DNA of 64,000 nucleotides from Bacillota bacterium (GCA_023413555.1 JAEZPG010000123.1:19355-83354); one strand, 5' to 3'; counted from the first letter of the stretch, positions 20,013 through 29,023 are shown. The notes: generated by a model not told the origin, from the sequence alone. Numbers and translations: made by a program.

Positions 20013-20291
20013 TTATCTATCTAATAAATCAAAATCCTTCCAATACTGTTCCTCATTATCATCTCTTACTGCACGATAGAACTTGCGGGCCATAGTCTCA
20101 GGAAGCTCCTCATCCTTAAAGAAAACTGTTACATCTTCACCTTTTTTAACAATCTGTCGGTCAAAATGATGTTCTGTCCATTCTCTGGCCTTGTCCTCCC
20201 AGCCCAGTATCATTTCTTCTTCCAGATAGTCCCACTCGGTCATCTGGAACTTGACTTCTTCAATATAATCCTCTAAATCCATGTTTATCAT
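20013..20291 (-). CDS. Hypothetical acidic protein, 92 residues
   Basis: A small soluble protein rich in Glu, Asp, Trp and Tyr with no recognised motif and no signal peptide. Four tryptophans in 92 residues is high. AAGGAG lies 6 bases before the ATG. It is 17 bases after degV on the same strand and shares a terminator with the convergent gene, so it is the last gene of the degV transcript. Not recognised; function unknown. Confidence 0.7.
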   Translation of the reverse strand: MINMDLEDYIEEVKFQMTEWDYLEEEMILGWEDKAREWTEHHFDRQIVKKGEDVTVFFKDEELPETMARKFYRAVRDDNEEQYWKDFDLLDR

Positions 20292-20308
20292 AGAAAGCTC
20301 CTTAAAGT

Positions 20309-21193
20309 CTATTTCTTAAAATAATGCTGATATGGTGACTCAGTATTTAAAAATGTAATCCCGATAATACCAGGTCCAGTATGGGCACCAATGGCACAAC
20401 CAACATAATTCTCAATAAAATGAGTACAACCATATCTCTGTGTTAGTGTCCGCTTTACCTCCATTAAAGTATCATAACAGTCCCCATGTACAAGTCCTAT
20501 TGTCTGATTTTCAAGATCTGCACCCTTTTCTCCTACAAAATCAATCAATTTCTTCAAAGAACGGTTCCTTCCTCTTACTTTATCAAAAGCCTCTAAGGCA
20601 CCTGTCTTATTCACCTTGATAATAGGCTTTATATCAAGTAAACCACCTGCAATGGCACTAGTTCTGCTTAAACGACCACCTTTGAATAAGTACTCTAGGG
20701 TTTCCACTGTAAATACATGCTCCATATGATCTCGGTGAAATTCAACTGCCTCCACTATGGTATCTCGGTCACAGCCGGCACGAAGCATCAATGCAGCATA
20801 ATAAACCAGTAATCCAAATCCAATGGAGGCACACCTTCCGTCTATTATGGTAAGATCAAAATCCGGGTAATCCTCTAGGAGTGTATCTTTAGCCAGATTG
20901 GCCGCTTGAAAGGTTCCAGCAATTCCTGTTGAAAAACAGATATATACCAACTGATCTCCTCTTTTTGCATATGGTTCAAAATGTTCCTGAAACATATATT
21001 GGCTGATATGATAAGTCTTTATATCACTATCTGTCGCCAACAGTTGATAAAAATCTGACGGCATGATGGTTTCTCCATCTAAATAATCCTTTTCATTTAT
21101 AACCACTGGTGTAGGAATTACCTCAAAATTATATTCTTTTGCGAACTGCTGCGGTATATCTGATGCAGAGTCAGTTATGATTTTTAATGCCAT
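20309..21193 (-). CDS. DegV-family fatty-acid-binding protein
   Basis: A 294-residue cytosolic protein of the DegV family, which bind long-chain fatty acids and can supply FakA kinase. Family marks: IITDSASDIP at the N-terminus, ICFSTGIAGTFQAA, LEYLFKGGRLSR and IGAHTGPGIIGI near the C-terminus. TAAGGAGG stands before the ATG. Firmicutes hold several paralogues, so no specific role can be given. No fakA is present in the window. Confidence 0.93.
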   Translation of the reverse strand: MALKIITDSASDIPQQFAKEYNFEVIPTPVVINEKDYLDGETIMPSDFYQLLATDSDIKTYHISQYMFQEHFEPYAKRGDQLVYICFSTGIAGTFQAANLAKDTLLEDYPDFDLTIIDGRCASIGFGLLVYYAALMLRAGCDRDTIVEAVEFHRDHMEHVFTVETLEYLFKGGRLSRTSAIAGGLLDIKPIIKVNKTGALEAFDKVRGRNRSLKKLIDFVGEKGADLENQTIGLVHGDCYDTLMEVKRTLTQRYGCTHFIENYVGCAIGAHTGPGIIGITFLNTESPYQHYFKK

Positions 21194-21269
21194 GTTGCTC
21201 CTCCTTACGCCTATTATTCATAAGTCATTTTAGTCGGTCTTATCTGTCTTGTATATCAATCTTCTATGC

Positions 21270-23210
21270 TTATCCCTGCAGTTCTGTCAGTTCCTCCTGC
21301 CATAGCTGTACGCAAGCATCACTTGGCATTCTAAGATCTCCTCTAGGAGAAAGTGCTACGCTTCCCACTTTAGGACCATCTGGTAGACAGGTTCTTTTAT
21401 ACTGCTGTGTAAAGAAACGATGGTAAAACACAGTTAACCATTTTAATATCACTTCTTCCTCATAGTCATCTCTAAAAGCATAGCAGGCTATATGATGGAT
21501 TTTCTTTGGCGAATATCCCAAACGAATTACATAGTACAGGAAGAAATCGTGTAACTCATATGGGCCTACAATATCCTCTGTCTTTTGTGAAATCTCGCCA
21601 TCCTCCGGGGGCAATAATTCGGGACTAACTGGGGTATCTAGGATGTCTTGAAGAACAGCCTGTACTTCCTTACTCTCCTGTGTGGAGGAATAATAAGCAA
21701 CCAGATAGCGTACCAGTGTCTTTGGTACTGAACAGTTTACCCCATACATAGACATGTGATCCCCATTATAGGTAGCCCATCCCAAAGCCAACTCACTCAT
21801 ATCTCCAGTACCAATCACCATTCCATTGGTCTGGTTAGCAATATTCATAAGAATCTGAGTTCTTTCTCTGGCCTGGGCGTTCTCATAAGTAACATCGTGA
21901 ACATTTATATCGTGACCTATATCCCGCAAATGAAGCATTACCGCCTCATTAATACGAATTTCCCTTAAGGTAACTCCCAAAAGTCTAGTCAGCGTAACTG
22001 CATTCTGGTAGGTTCGATCTGTGGTACCAAAACATGGCATAGTCACAGCTACAATGTCCTTATGAGGCTTTCCTAACATATCAAAAGCTCTTACAGTAAC
22101 CAACAGTGCCAGGGTAGAGTCTAGCCCACCAGAGATACCAATTACTGCAGATTTGCAATTGGTATGCTCCAATCTTTTTTTCAAACCACAAGCTTGAATA
22201 TTTAATATTGTATTACACCTAAGTTCACATTTTTGTGCATTGCTCGGCACAAAAGGTGCTTTATCTATGAATCGTGTTAATTCTGTAATCTCAAGTTCTT
22301 CCTGATCCTGATTCTTCAGGCTAAAAGAAATCACTTGGTAGTCCTCTCGATTTTCGGTTTTAAAGGACATATTTCTCCTTCGTTCCGCTTCCAGACGTCC
22401 CAAATCTATCTCTGTAACAATGTAACTATTTTCCTGCAGAAACATCTTCGATTCCTGCAACACGGTACCATTTTCTGCTATCAGACTATGTCCCGCATAA
22501 ACTACATCGGTGGTTGACTCTCCCGCCCCTGCATCTGCATAGAGGTAAGCTGAAAATAACCTTGCAGACTGGTTAGAAACTAACTCTCTACGATAGTCTG
22601 CCTTACTAGTTGTCTCATCACTGGCGGAACAGTTAGCTATCACAGTAGCTCCAGCTAATGCATGACGAGAAGATGGAGGAATCGCTGTCCACACATCCTC
22701 ACAAATCTCTACAGCAAGTGTAAAAAGTGGCATCTCTCTACATGTAAACAATAGATTCGTTCCAAATGGAATCGTCTCTCCGGCCACATAGACTTGTTCC
22801 ACCATAGTATCTCCATGATAGAAATACCGGCCTTCATAAAACTCTGAATAATTTGGAATAGTAGATTTAGGAACCAATCCTAAGATTCCTCCATCATGTA
22901 AAATTGCAGCCACATTGTAAAGCTTATGGTGCTTCATCATAGGAAGTCCCACCACAACTGTAATCTCCATATCCTTTGTCATTTTTGCCAACACATCAAG
23001 TTCCTGCAAAGCAGCTTTTAAAAGAGTATCCTGCAAAAATAAATCACCGCAAGTATAACCAGTTATAGATAACTCAGGAAATACCAACAGTTTTACCTTA
23101 TCTTTCTCACACTGCTTTATCATACCGCTAATCTGTTTACTATTATACCGGCAATCTGCCACTTTAATGGCAGGTGTCGCACATGCAACTTTTAAAAATC
23201 CATACTTCAT
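21270..23210 (-). CDS. nadE: Glutamine-dependent NAD+ synthetase
   Basis: About 646 residues: an N-terminal nitrilase-type glutaminase domain (FPELSITGYTCGD with the Glu, VPKSTIPNYSEFYE with the Lys, VEICEDVW with the nucleophile Cys) and a C-terminal ATP-pyrophosphatase domain with P-loop GISGGLDSTLALL. It amidates deamido-NAD with ammonia from glutamine. The start at 23210 is used since GGAGGG precedes it and the protein then starts MKYGFLKVACATP; a longer reading from 23282 has no ribosome site. Confidence 0.95.
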   Translation of the reverse strand: MKYGFLKVACATPAIKVADCRYNSKQISGMIKQCEKDKVKLLVFPELSITGYTCGDLFLQDTLLKAALQELDVLAKMTKDMEITVVVGLPMMKHHKLYNVAAILHDGGILGLVPKSTIPNYSEFYEGRYFYHGDTMVEQVYVAGETIPFGTNLLFTCREMPLFTLAVEICEDVWTAIPPSSRHALAGATVIANCSASDETTSKADYRRELVSNQSARLFSAYLYADAGAGESTTDVVYAGHSLIAENGTVLQESKMFLQENSYIVTEIDLGRLEAERRRNMSFKTENREDYQVISFSLKNQDQEELEITELTRFIDKAPFVPSNAQKCELRCNTILNIQACGLKKRLEHTNCKSAVIGISGGLDSTLALLVTVRAFDMLGKPHKDIVAVTMPCFGTTDRTYQNAVTLTRLLGVTLREIRINEAVMLHLRDIGHDINVHDVTYENAQARERTQILMNIANQTNGMVIGTGDMSELALGWATYNGDHMSMYGVNCSVPKTLVRYLVAYYSSTQESKEVQAVLQDILDTPVSPELLPPEDGEISQKTEDIVGPYELHDFFLYYVIRLGYSPKKIHHIACYAFRDDYEEEVILKWLTVFYHRFFTQQYKRTCLPDGPKVGSVALSPRGDLRMPSDACVQLWQEELTELQG

Positions 23211-23298
23211 CTGTAAACCCTCCAAACGGATTGGAATGCGTAATATAAGCTTTATTATAAAGATAGTCTGAATAAATAACAAGTTCTTTATTCACATC

Positions 23299-23350
23299 CA
23301 TGGGCCTGTCACTTATTTAATACCTCTACCAAATAAGTGACCGGCCCATG
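23299..23350. terminator. Very long perfect-like hairpin after the transglutaminase gene
   Basis: CATGGGCC-T-GTCACTTATTT (23299-23318) pairs with AAATAAGTGAC-C-GGCCCATG (23331-23350): 19 pairs with one mismatch around a 12-base loop. It follows the stop of the minus-strand transglutaminase gene. A T-run is lacking on both strands, so it may be a stabiliser or a small repeat rather than a simple terminator. Confidence 0.6.
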
Positions 23351-23366
23351 TGTTATTCCTATCTAT

Positions 23367-24200
23367 TTAATACTGATATACCTCAGTCTTATAGTCTTTG
23401 ACTTTTTTCTTCATACTAATTTTTTTCTTCGCCCTATACATACAAAGATCATAGGTACAGTCAATTATGTACCATTTCTTCGTCTGAGAATTGTATACTT
23501 TATTCCAAGCATGATAACCCGTAACCTTTTTGCAATATCCTGTAACTAGTTTAGTCTCTATTCCTAGACTTCGTAACATGGAGGCAAATACTGACGAAAT
23601 ATCATAGCAGATACCCTTCTTTAACTTATAGGTTGTGTTCACATTAGGTATGTACTGAGTTGTAAAAGAACTAAGTTTTTTCTGCTTCGCATAATCATAT
23701 TTAAAATTCTTATAGACATATTTCCATACTGCATTTATCTTAGCTTCCTTGGTCTTACTCTTCTTTGTAAGAGTTTTCGCCTTCCTAATAACCCCACTAT
23801 TCGCTTTAAAGTTAATGATAATATGAGTTGGTCTAAATGCTTTATAGGTTGGTGACAACTTTAATGCAACAGACTTTTGGTTTAGCACAGCATACTGAGA
23901 CCCTTGAATCTTCTTGCAAAGAAGAATCTTATAGTTGCCATTCCCTTCTGTCAAAGGAATTCTCACAAAATTGTTTCCTTTTTTCAGTTCATACTGATAC
24001 TGGGTATTCCCCTTAATAACTAATACCTTTGTTTTTTTTGCATCTGGATTCTTGTATTTATAGGTTATAGTACCATTCCGGTTATTCACAATAGTAACAT
24101 TAGTGGCTATAGCCCCATCCACAGTTAATATTGGCATCAGTAGTTCTATTATTATAAAAATACCTAACATCATAGATATAACTTTTTTTGTAATTTTCAT
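23367..24200 (-). CDS. Secreted transglutaminase-like protein
   Basis: 277 residues. A signal peptide or membrane anchor covers residues about 5-29. After a Lys-rich strand region comes a transglutaminase-like core with the catalytic triad in order: Cys in KKGICYDISSVFASML, His in GYHAWNKVY and Asp in WYIIDCTYD. Such domains act as papain-like proteases or crosslinkers on the cell surface. The protein is very basic. It follows a sortase gene by 91 bases on the same strand, so a role in surface-protein handling is plausible. Substrate unknown. Confidence 0.85.
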   Translation of the reverse strand: MKITKKVISMMLGIFIIIELLMPILTVDGAIATNVTIVNNRNGTITYKYKNPDAKKTKVLVIKGNTQYQYELKKGNNFVRIPLTEGNGNYKILLCKKIQGSQYAVLNQKSVALKLSPTYKAFRPTHIIINFKANSGVIRKAKTLTKKSKTKEAKINAVWKYVYKNFKYDYAKQKKLSSFTTQYIPNVNTTYKLKKGICYDISSVFASMLRSLGIETKLVTGYCKKVTGYHAWNKVYNSQTKKWYIIDCTYDLCMYRAKKKISMKKKVKDYKTEVYQY

Positions 24201-24291
24201 TTTTTATCCTTTCGGTAAGTAACTGCCGTATTACAGGTCCTGTATCTTTGCGTGCTTAATTTGCATTAAGTTTGCCCTTCTCTTTGATAAG

Positions 24292-25008
24292 TTATTTTTT
24301 TAACCTACATCGTACAATAAGTCTAGAATCACCATTATCTTCACAAGAAATTAATGTCAATGTTGTCTCATCATCAATATCTTCAGTTACTTTCATGTCA
24401 TCCGGATCAACCTCGAATTGGTCATACACTTCATATGTATAAGTTTCCTTGCGCATGTTAATAACCTTTACCTCTGCTCCATTATTAAGTACATCTATAT
24501 TTTTAAAGAAAGTTCCATAGATGCCACCTCGATGTCCTGCTAATACACAGTTCCCCTTTTGTCCTATATGTGCAGTTCCGGACATGTGTCCTATGGCGCA
24601 ACGAAGGTTACTTTGCTCAGTACCTACTACGATAACAAAATTCAATTCTATATCCGGTATCTCAATAATTCCATAAACTTTTTGCTTTTGTAAAAGCAAT
24701 TCTCTTTTCTCATCAACAGACATTGTAGCTGAAGATTCTGTCTCAGCATCCGTTTCTCCTTCACTTTCCATTTCTAAAGCTAAATTACTATATTCAACAG
24801 AAGCAATAGAATTATTCCTGTTAATGTTTCCGTCTACATTTACAAGCTCTGGGTCATTACAATCGGAATCCATCTTAGCATACGCTTCCTGAAGTAATTC
24901 AGTACTGTCCATCTGTGCCTGTCTTTCTGAAATCTTCGGATAAAGTATGATACCTATTCCAATTAATAATAATAATACACCAATTACATTAATTATTATT
25001 TTCTTCAC
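24292..25008 (-). CDS. Class D-like sortase
   Basis: 238 residues. One N-terminal membrane anchor (about residues 4-23), an acidic stalk (residues about 30-100), then the sortase barrel. The catalytic His is in CVLAGHRGGIYGTFF, the Cys in LTLISCEDNGDSRL and the Arg in the following IVRCRLKK. It would anchor proteins to peptidoglycan, but no LPXTG-type substrate is visible in this window. The start is GTG behind GGAGA. It lies immediately downstream of the 6S RNA terminator and upstream of the transglutaminase gene. Confidence 0.87.
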   Translation of the reverse strand: MKKIIINVIGVLLLLIGIGIILYPKISERQAQMDSTELLQEAYAKMDSDCNDPELVNVDGNINRNNSIASVEYSNLALEMESEGETDAETESSATMSVDEKRELLLQKQKVYGIIEIPDIELNFVIVVGTEQSNLRCAIGHMSGTAHIGQKGNCVLAGHRGGIYGTFFKNIDVLNNGAEVKVINMRKETYTYEVYDQFEVDPDDMKVTEDIDDETTLTLISCEDNGDSRLIVRCRLKK

Positions 25009-25085
25009 CTTGCCATCTCCAAAAATAAATTGTTATATTCATTATATCGGATACCAGTCCCTAAAAGCAACCTTAAATGGCTTTT

Positions 25086-25122
25086 AAAAACTAAAGGGCA
25101 ACCCACTTAGTAGCTGCCCTTT
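25086..25122 (-). terminator. Terminator of the 6S RNA gene
   Basis: AAAGGGCA (25093-25100) and TGCCCTTT (25115-25122); on the minus strand the stem is followed by AGTTTTTAAAAG. Confidence 0.75.
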
Positions 25123-25127
25123 AAATA

Positions 25128-25315
25128 ATCACATTTAACCCAAAATGCCGGTTCTTGAATTTTGAGTCCTAGCCTAGCTAGGTGGGTCTCCGCAAATATC
25201 GTTTCTGTCTTCCACTGCAAATCGGTGGCTTGACATACTCGTATCAATGTAGGAGTCCCAGTTCAAAAATGTAGGTTCAAAATATCAAGAGTTATCGAAC
25301 ATTTCAGGAAATTGT
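25128..25315 (-). ncRNA. ssrS: 6S RNA
   Basis: A stand-alone RNA of about 190 bases with its own promoter and terminator. The 5' end reads CCTGAAATGTTCG on the minus strand, which matches the conserved 6S terminal stem and GUUCG (compare CTGAGATGTTCG in E. coli). It pairs with CATTTTGGG near the 3' end (25139-25147) in nine pairs including two G-U, a pairing that works only in the minus-strand RNA. A second stem joins 25153-25165 with 25277-25290, leaving a large internal region as expected for the open-promoter mimic that binds sigma-A RNA polymerase. Exact ends are estimated. Confidence 0.75.
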
Positions 25316-25321
25316 ACTTAT

Positions 25322-25350
25322 ATTATAGAATATAATTTCATATTTAGCAA
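25322..25350 (-). promoter_or_regulatory. Promoter of the 6S RNA gene
   Basis: Minus strand TTGCTA (25345-25350), 17-base spacer, perfect TATAAT (25322-25327), right after the stop of the histidine kinase gene. The predicted start near 25315 fits the 5' end of the RNA. Confidence 0.75.
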
Positions 25351-25354
25351 GAGC

Positions 25355-26821
25355 TTACATACAATTTCCATCCTCATTTAAAAATATTTGATTAAATGTA
25401 AATGTAAAAATCGTACCTTCCCCCTTGTTACTTTCCACAGAGATGATTCCCTCATGCTTTTCTACAATCTGTTTGACTATCACTAATCCCAATCCGGATC
25501 CATTAAGATTATTAGGCTGTTTCCTAGTATAGAATTTTTCAAAAACATGAGGCAGTTCCTCTGGACCAATTCCTTCTCCTTCATCTCTAATCTTTACTAT
25601 TAGTTTGTCCTTAGATTCTATATTTATGTATATAGTACAGCCATAATGTGAAAATTTAATGGCATTATCTAAAATTGCAATAAAAACTTGTCTGATACGA
25701 TCATAATCACCAAGAATGAAGCAACATTCCGTATCTGTATCATACTGAAGATTAATGCCCTTTTGGTTACAAACTAATCGCATATTACGAAGGATATCAT
25801 CAAATACTTGCACTAAATTAACGGGTTCTTTCTCAATAATAAAATCTGGGTTTTCCATTTTTGATAATAACAGCAAGTCTTGTACCAGCCTCTGCATTCC
25901 AGTACATTCAGCCAGCATTCTCTCATAATACTGACTATGTTTTTCTGTCGGTACCACATTGTCTATTAAACTCTCTAAGTAAGCCCTTATTACTGTAATT
26001 GGTGTACGAAGCTCATGGGAGACATTAGAGAAGAAATCCATACGTATCTTCTCCATATTTGTTCTCTCCTGTTCATTCTCTTCAAGTTTATGTGATAGTA
26101 TATCCACTGTTGAAGCTAACTCACCAATTTCATTTTTCTCCTTTATTCCTGTTTTTGCGCTATAATTACCTTCTGCCAACTGTTTTGTAGTAGAACGTAT
26201 CTTTGAAATTGGATTTGTTAATCTTCTGGTAAGCCAAAAAGCTACAAGTACCGAAATAATCATGGAAATCAGAACACTAATAACAAGTTTCATATATGTA
26301 TTATTCAATGACTTTTGTTCCGTCTCAATAGGAGCTAATAGAAGTACCGCTCCAACCACCTCTTCATCATCACTGTAAATTGGTGCACCAACAACCATAG
26401 TGGTCATCTCATAAATACTATTGTACGCTGTATAACTATCTATTTCGCCTTGAAAAGCTTCATAAAGAACTTTTCTATTTCCTTTACCAAGCTCATCGTC
26501 GGTAAGTTTGATGTTCTCTAATTCTGGATTCATTGGTGTATATGCGTTGGGGTTAGAGAGTATCCAAACATCTGCACTTATGGTATCTTGTAGAATTGCC
26601 ATATAGGTAATGTAATCCTCAATATCATTAGATAGTATATATCGCTCCATACGGTCAGCAATTACCTGAACTTGACTACTAAGCATATTATAGTAAGATG
26701 CCATGTTGCTTTTGCTTAAAAGCTGATTGAAAATAGTTCCCATAAGGACAACAAATACCATAATAATAAGCAAAAAACACAGATAAACCTTTACATATAG
26801 TTTTTGAAATGTCTTTCTCAT
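25355..26821 (-). CDS. Membrane sensor histidine kinase
   Basis: 488 residues. TM1 about 12-31, an extracytoplasmic sensor of about 145 residues, TM2 about 178-198, HAMP to about 250, HisKA with phospho-acceptor His269 in FFSNVSHELRTP, and HATPase with DNAIKFS, DEGEGIGPEELPHV and GSGLGLVIVKQ. It follows its response regulator by 25 bases. The signal is unknown; neighbours are surface proteins. The start has GGAG upstream. Confidence 0.93.
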   Translation of the reverse strand: MRKTFQKLYVKVYLCFLLIIMVFVVLMGTIFNQLLSKSNMASYYNMLSSQVQVIADRMERYILSNDIEDYITYMAILQDTISADVWILSNPNAYTPMNPELENIKLTDDELGKGNRKVLYEAFQGEIDSYTAYNSIYEMTTMVVGAPIYSDDEEVVGAVLLLAPIETEQKSLNNTYMKLVISVLISMIISVLVAFWLTRRLTNPISKIRSTTKQLAEGNYSAKTGIKEKNEIGELASTVDILSHKLEENEQERTNMEKIRMDFFSNVSHELRTPITVIRAYLESLIDNVVPTEKHSQYYERMLAECTGMQRLVQDLLLLSKMENPDFIIEKEPVNLVQVFDDILRNMRLVCNQKGINLQYDTDTECCFILGDYDRIRQVFIAILDNAIKFSHYGCTIYINIESKDKLIVKIRDEGEGIGPEELPHVFEKFYTRKQPNNLNGSGLGLVIVKQIVEKHEGIISVESNKGEGTIFTFTFNQIFLNEDGNCM

Positions 26822-26846
26822 GGTCCCTACTCCTAGTCTTCTTTTC

Positions 26847-27539
26847 TTAATTGATTAGCTCAAATTTATAACCCATGCCCCATATAGTTTTTATTGCCCA
26901 TAACGGATGATCAATTTCATCTAGCTTTGCTCTAAGTCTCTTTATGTGAGAATCCACCGTCCTGCTATCCCCATAGTAATCATATCCCCATAGACTATCC
27001 AAGAGATTGTCCCGTGTAAAGACTTTATTAGGATTAGTGGCTAACATCCACATAGTCTCAATTTCCTTTTTAGTAAGTTTAATTTGCTTAGTTCCAATAT
27101 ACAAGCAATATTCCTCCAAATTAATTCTTAAATCTGCAATATTAATCTCTTTTTCATTATTTGCCACATCCCCAGAAGGCTTCATCCTTCTTAAAACTGC
27201 CCTAACCCTAGCCATAACCTCACTTGGGGAAAATGGTTTTACAATATAATCATCTGCTCCAATATCCAGCCCCATAATTTTTTCATAATCTTCTCCCTTA
27301 GCACTAATCAGTATAATTGGTACTTCAGATTTTTTTCGTATCTTTCGACACACATCAAAACCATCAAGTTCAGGCATCATGACATCAAGCAAAATAACAC
27401 ATGGATTATATTGTATAAATAGGTTATATGCCTCTTGACCATTCATTGCCACTAATGGTTTAAATCCTTCCCTCTGTACGTAATTTGACAATATATCCGT
27501 AATATCTTTATTATCATCTGCAACTAATATGTATTCCAT
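26847..27539 (-). CDS. OmpR/PhoB-family response regulator
   Basis: 230 residues: receiver domain with acidic pocket VADDN and phospho-acceptor Asp52 in ILLDVMMPELDG, conserved Lys in YIVKPF, then a winged-helix DNA-binding domain ending GMGYKFELIN. First gene of the pair with the downstream kinase; good AGGGAGG start. The region upstream, shared with the divergent Big2 gene, holds TTATGA direct repeats that could be its binding sites. Confidence 0.94.
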   Translation of the reverse strand: MEYILVADDNKDITDILSNYVQREGFKPLVAMNGQEAYNLFIQYNPCVILLDVMMPELDGFDVCRKIRKKSEVPIILISAKGEDYEKIMGLDIGADDYIVKPFSPSEVMARVRAVLRRMKPSGDVANNEKEINIADLRINLEEYCLYIGTKQIKLTKKEIETMWMLATNPNKVFTRDNLLDSLWGYDYYGDSRTVDSHIKRLRAKLDEIDHPLWAIKTIWGMGYKFELIN

Positions 27540-27660
27540 ACAAACCTCCCTATCTTAGCTCTCTGTTCACCATACTATTGTTTATATTATATCAAAGTGC
27601 TTTTCTCACATCAACACTTAGTACCTAAGCAATGTATGGTATATCTATCCTTAACCACAA

Positions 27661-27712
27661 TTATGACGTAATACTTTGTCATACTTATGATGAGTCTTTG
27701 ACTTTTTTATGA
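27661..27712. repeat. Three TTATGA direct repeats between regulator and Big2 gene
   Basis: TTATGA occurs at 27661, 27685 and 27707, in the same orientation, spaced 24 and 22 bases (about two helical turns). OmpR-type regulators bind direct repeats with such phasing. Two copies continue as TTATGACGTAA and TTATGACATAA. Confidence 0.4.
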
Positions 27713-27763
27713 CATAACTTTTTAGTAACATTTAATGAACATAGAAGGGAGGTTTGGGTAATT

Positions 27764-28444
27764 TTGAATACTATAACTAGATTAAAGTGTCATTCTAGAA
27801 TAATGGTTTTGTTTCTAACTCTCTGCATACTTCTACAGCCGGTCATACCTGCCCAGGCTAAACCCAAATCAACAAGACCTAATAATACTAAGTATAGTCA
27901 AATTCAATTGGTTACTTCTAATTCTCTACATTCCATATCTACCTACAAACTGAACTATAAAAAATATAAACTAGTAAAGGGGAAATCCTTTACGCTTAAA
28001 GTAAAAAAACTACCAACGAACTATAAAGTAACCTATAAGAGCATGAATAAGAATATTGCAACTGTAACCAATAAGGGCATTGTTTACGGTAAAAGAAATG
28101 GTACAACAACGATTACAGCTACTGTTAGATATAAGAATTTAGTTTTAAGAAATCTAAATTGTACAATTACAGTTGGAGTTCCTGCGGTAAGTGTTGTAAT
28201 ACCTGAATCAAGCATAACACTTACTAAAGGTGAGAAAAAAGATCTAAATACCATTGTAAAACCTAAGTACACAACAGAAAATCCAAGATTTGCATCATCA
28301 AATCCGAAGGTCGTTACAGTAACATCTGCCGGTATCATTCAAGCTGTTAAAAAAGGCTCTGCAATCATTACTGTAACTATTGCCAATAAAAAATTTGATA
28401 AATGTGAAATTACTGTAATAAATAAAAGCAAAAATAAAAAATAA
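27764..28444 (+). CDS. Secreted Big2 (bacterial Ig-like) domain protein
   Basis: 226 residues. An N-terminal signal peptide (hydrophobic about 14-26, cleavage near AQA). Two Big2 repeats follow: one about residues 65-125 with VKGKSFTLKVKKLP and KGIVYGKRNGTTTITATV, the other about 140-215 with LTKGEKKDLNTIVKP and AGIIQAVKKGSAIITVTI. Such domains mediate adhesion or act as spacers; no enzyme domain and no sortase signal is present. The start is TTG with GGGAGG 11 bases upstream, rather long. Divergent from the two-component system. Confidence 0.85.
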   Translation: MNTITRLKCHSRIMVLFLTLCILLQPVIPAQAKPKSTRPNNTKYSQIQLVTSNSLHSISTYKLNYKKYKLVKGKSFTLKVKKLPTNYKVTYKSMNKNIATVTNKGIVYGKRNGTTTITATVRYKNLVLRNLNCTITVGVPAVSVVIPESSITLTKGEKKDLNTIVKPKYTTENPRFASSNPKVVTVTSAGIIQAVKKGSAIITVTIANKKFDKCEITVINKSKNKK

Positions 28445-28476
28445 AAGCTTCCGTGCATGGAAGCTTCTATTTTTTA
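28445..28476 (+). terminator. Terminator of the Big2 gene
   Basis: AAGCTTCC (28445-28452) and GGAAGCTT (28459-28466), six-base loop, then CTATTTTTT. It also lies 3' of the convergent thioesterase gene. Confidence 0.9.
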
Positions 28477-28482
28477 TACTAT

Positions 28483-28956
28483 TTAAAACCCTTCTACTCG
28501 TCGGCGTAACCTATACTGTTCTCGTTTTACAGCGCCTTCCCATTCAGCTTCTTCCATCTCATTAACTAGCTTTAACCGTGGAACTCGAACAGGCATCTCA
28601 TTATCATCCAATGCTACTAAAACTAAATAGGCACGATTAATAGGCTTTCTAGTTCCATTGGTGTCTTCTACATAAGTATCTACGCGAACTTCCATGGAAC
28701 TATTACCAACATAAGTAATCTTCCCAATTAGTACCAGAATATCATTTAGGTAAGCTCCTGACTTAAACTGCAGATTATCAATAGCTGCTGTAGTTATGTT
28801 ATGTCCACTGTGCCTCCTACCAACAACTCCAGCTACAACATCTATCCACTCCACCAACTGTCCACCAAAAAGTCTTTTTGCCCCATTAATATGAGAAGTC
28901 ATAACAATCTGAGTCTGCTCTGTCTGTGAATCAATCACCATTTTTTCTTGTTCCAT
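28483..28956 (-). CDS. Acyl-CoA thioesterase, hotdog fold
   Basis: 157 residues of the YkhA/BACH type that hydrolyses acyl-CoA to free acid and CoA. It has the hotdog-helix region NGAKRLFGGQLVEWIDVVAG and the strand NLQFKSGAYLNDILVLIGKI, normal for the single-domain bacterial form. The likely catalytic Asp is in EWIDVVAG. Single gene; GGAG-type site upstream of the ATG. The acyl chain preferred is not predictable. Confidence 0.88.
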   Translation of the reverse strand: MEQEKMVIDSQTEQTQIVMTSHINGAKRLFGGQLVEWIDVVAGVVGRRHSGHNITTAAIDNLQFKSGAYLNDILVLIGKITYVGNSSMEVRVDTYVEDTNGTRKPINRAYLVLVALDDNEMPVRVPRLKLVNEMEEAEWEGAVKREQYRLRRRVEGF

Positions 28957-29023
28957 ATAGAGTTTCTCCTTTACCTACCATATATCTTTATCTATTGTAA
29001 ACATATAACCTAGAAATAATGTA

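Noticed and set aside
25170..25240. Plus-strand resemblance to an SRP RNA Alu domain (GCTAGGTGGG) and to a cobalamin riboswitch (CCACTG)
   Set aside because: The promoter, terminator and closing stem with G-U pairs all fit a minus-strand 6S RNA, and the other SRP and cobalamin blocks are missing.
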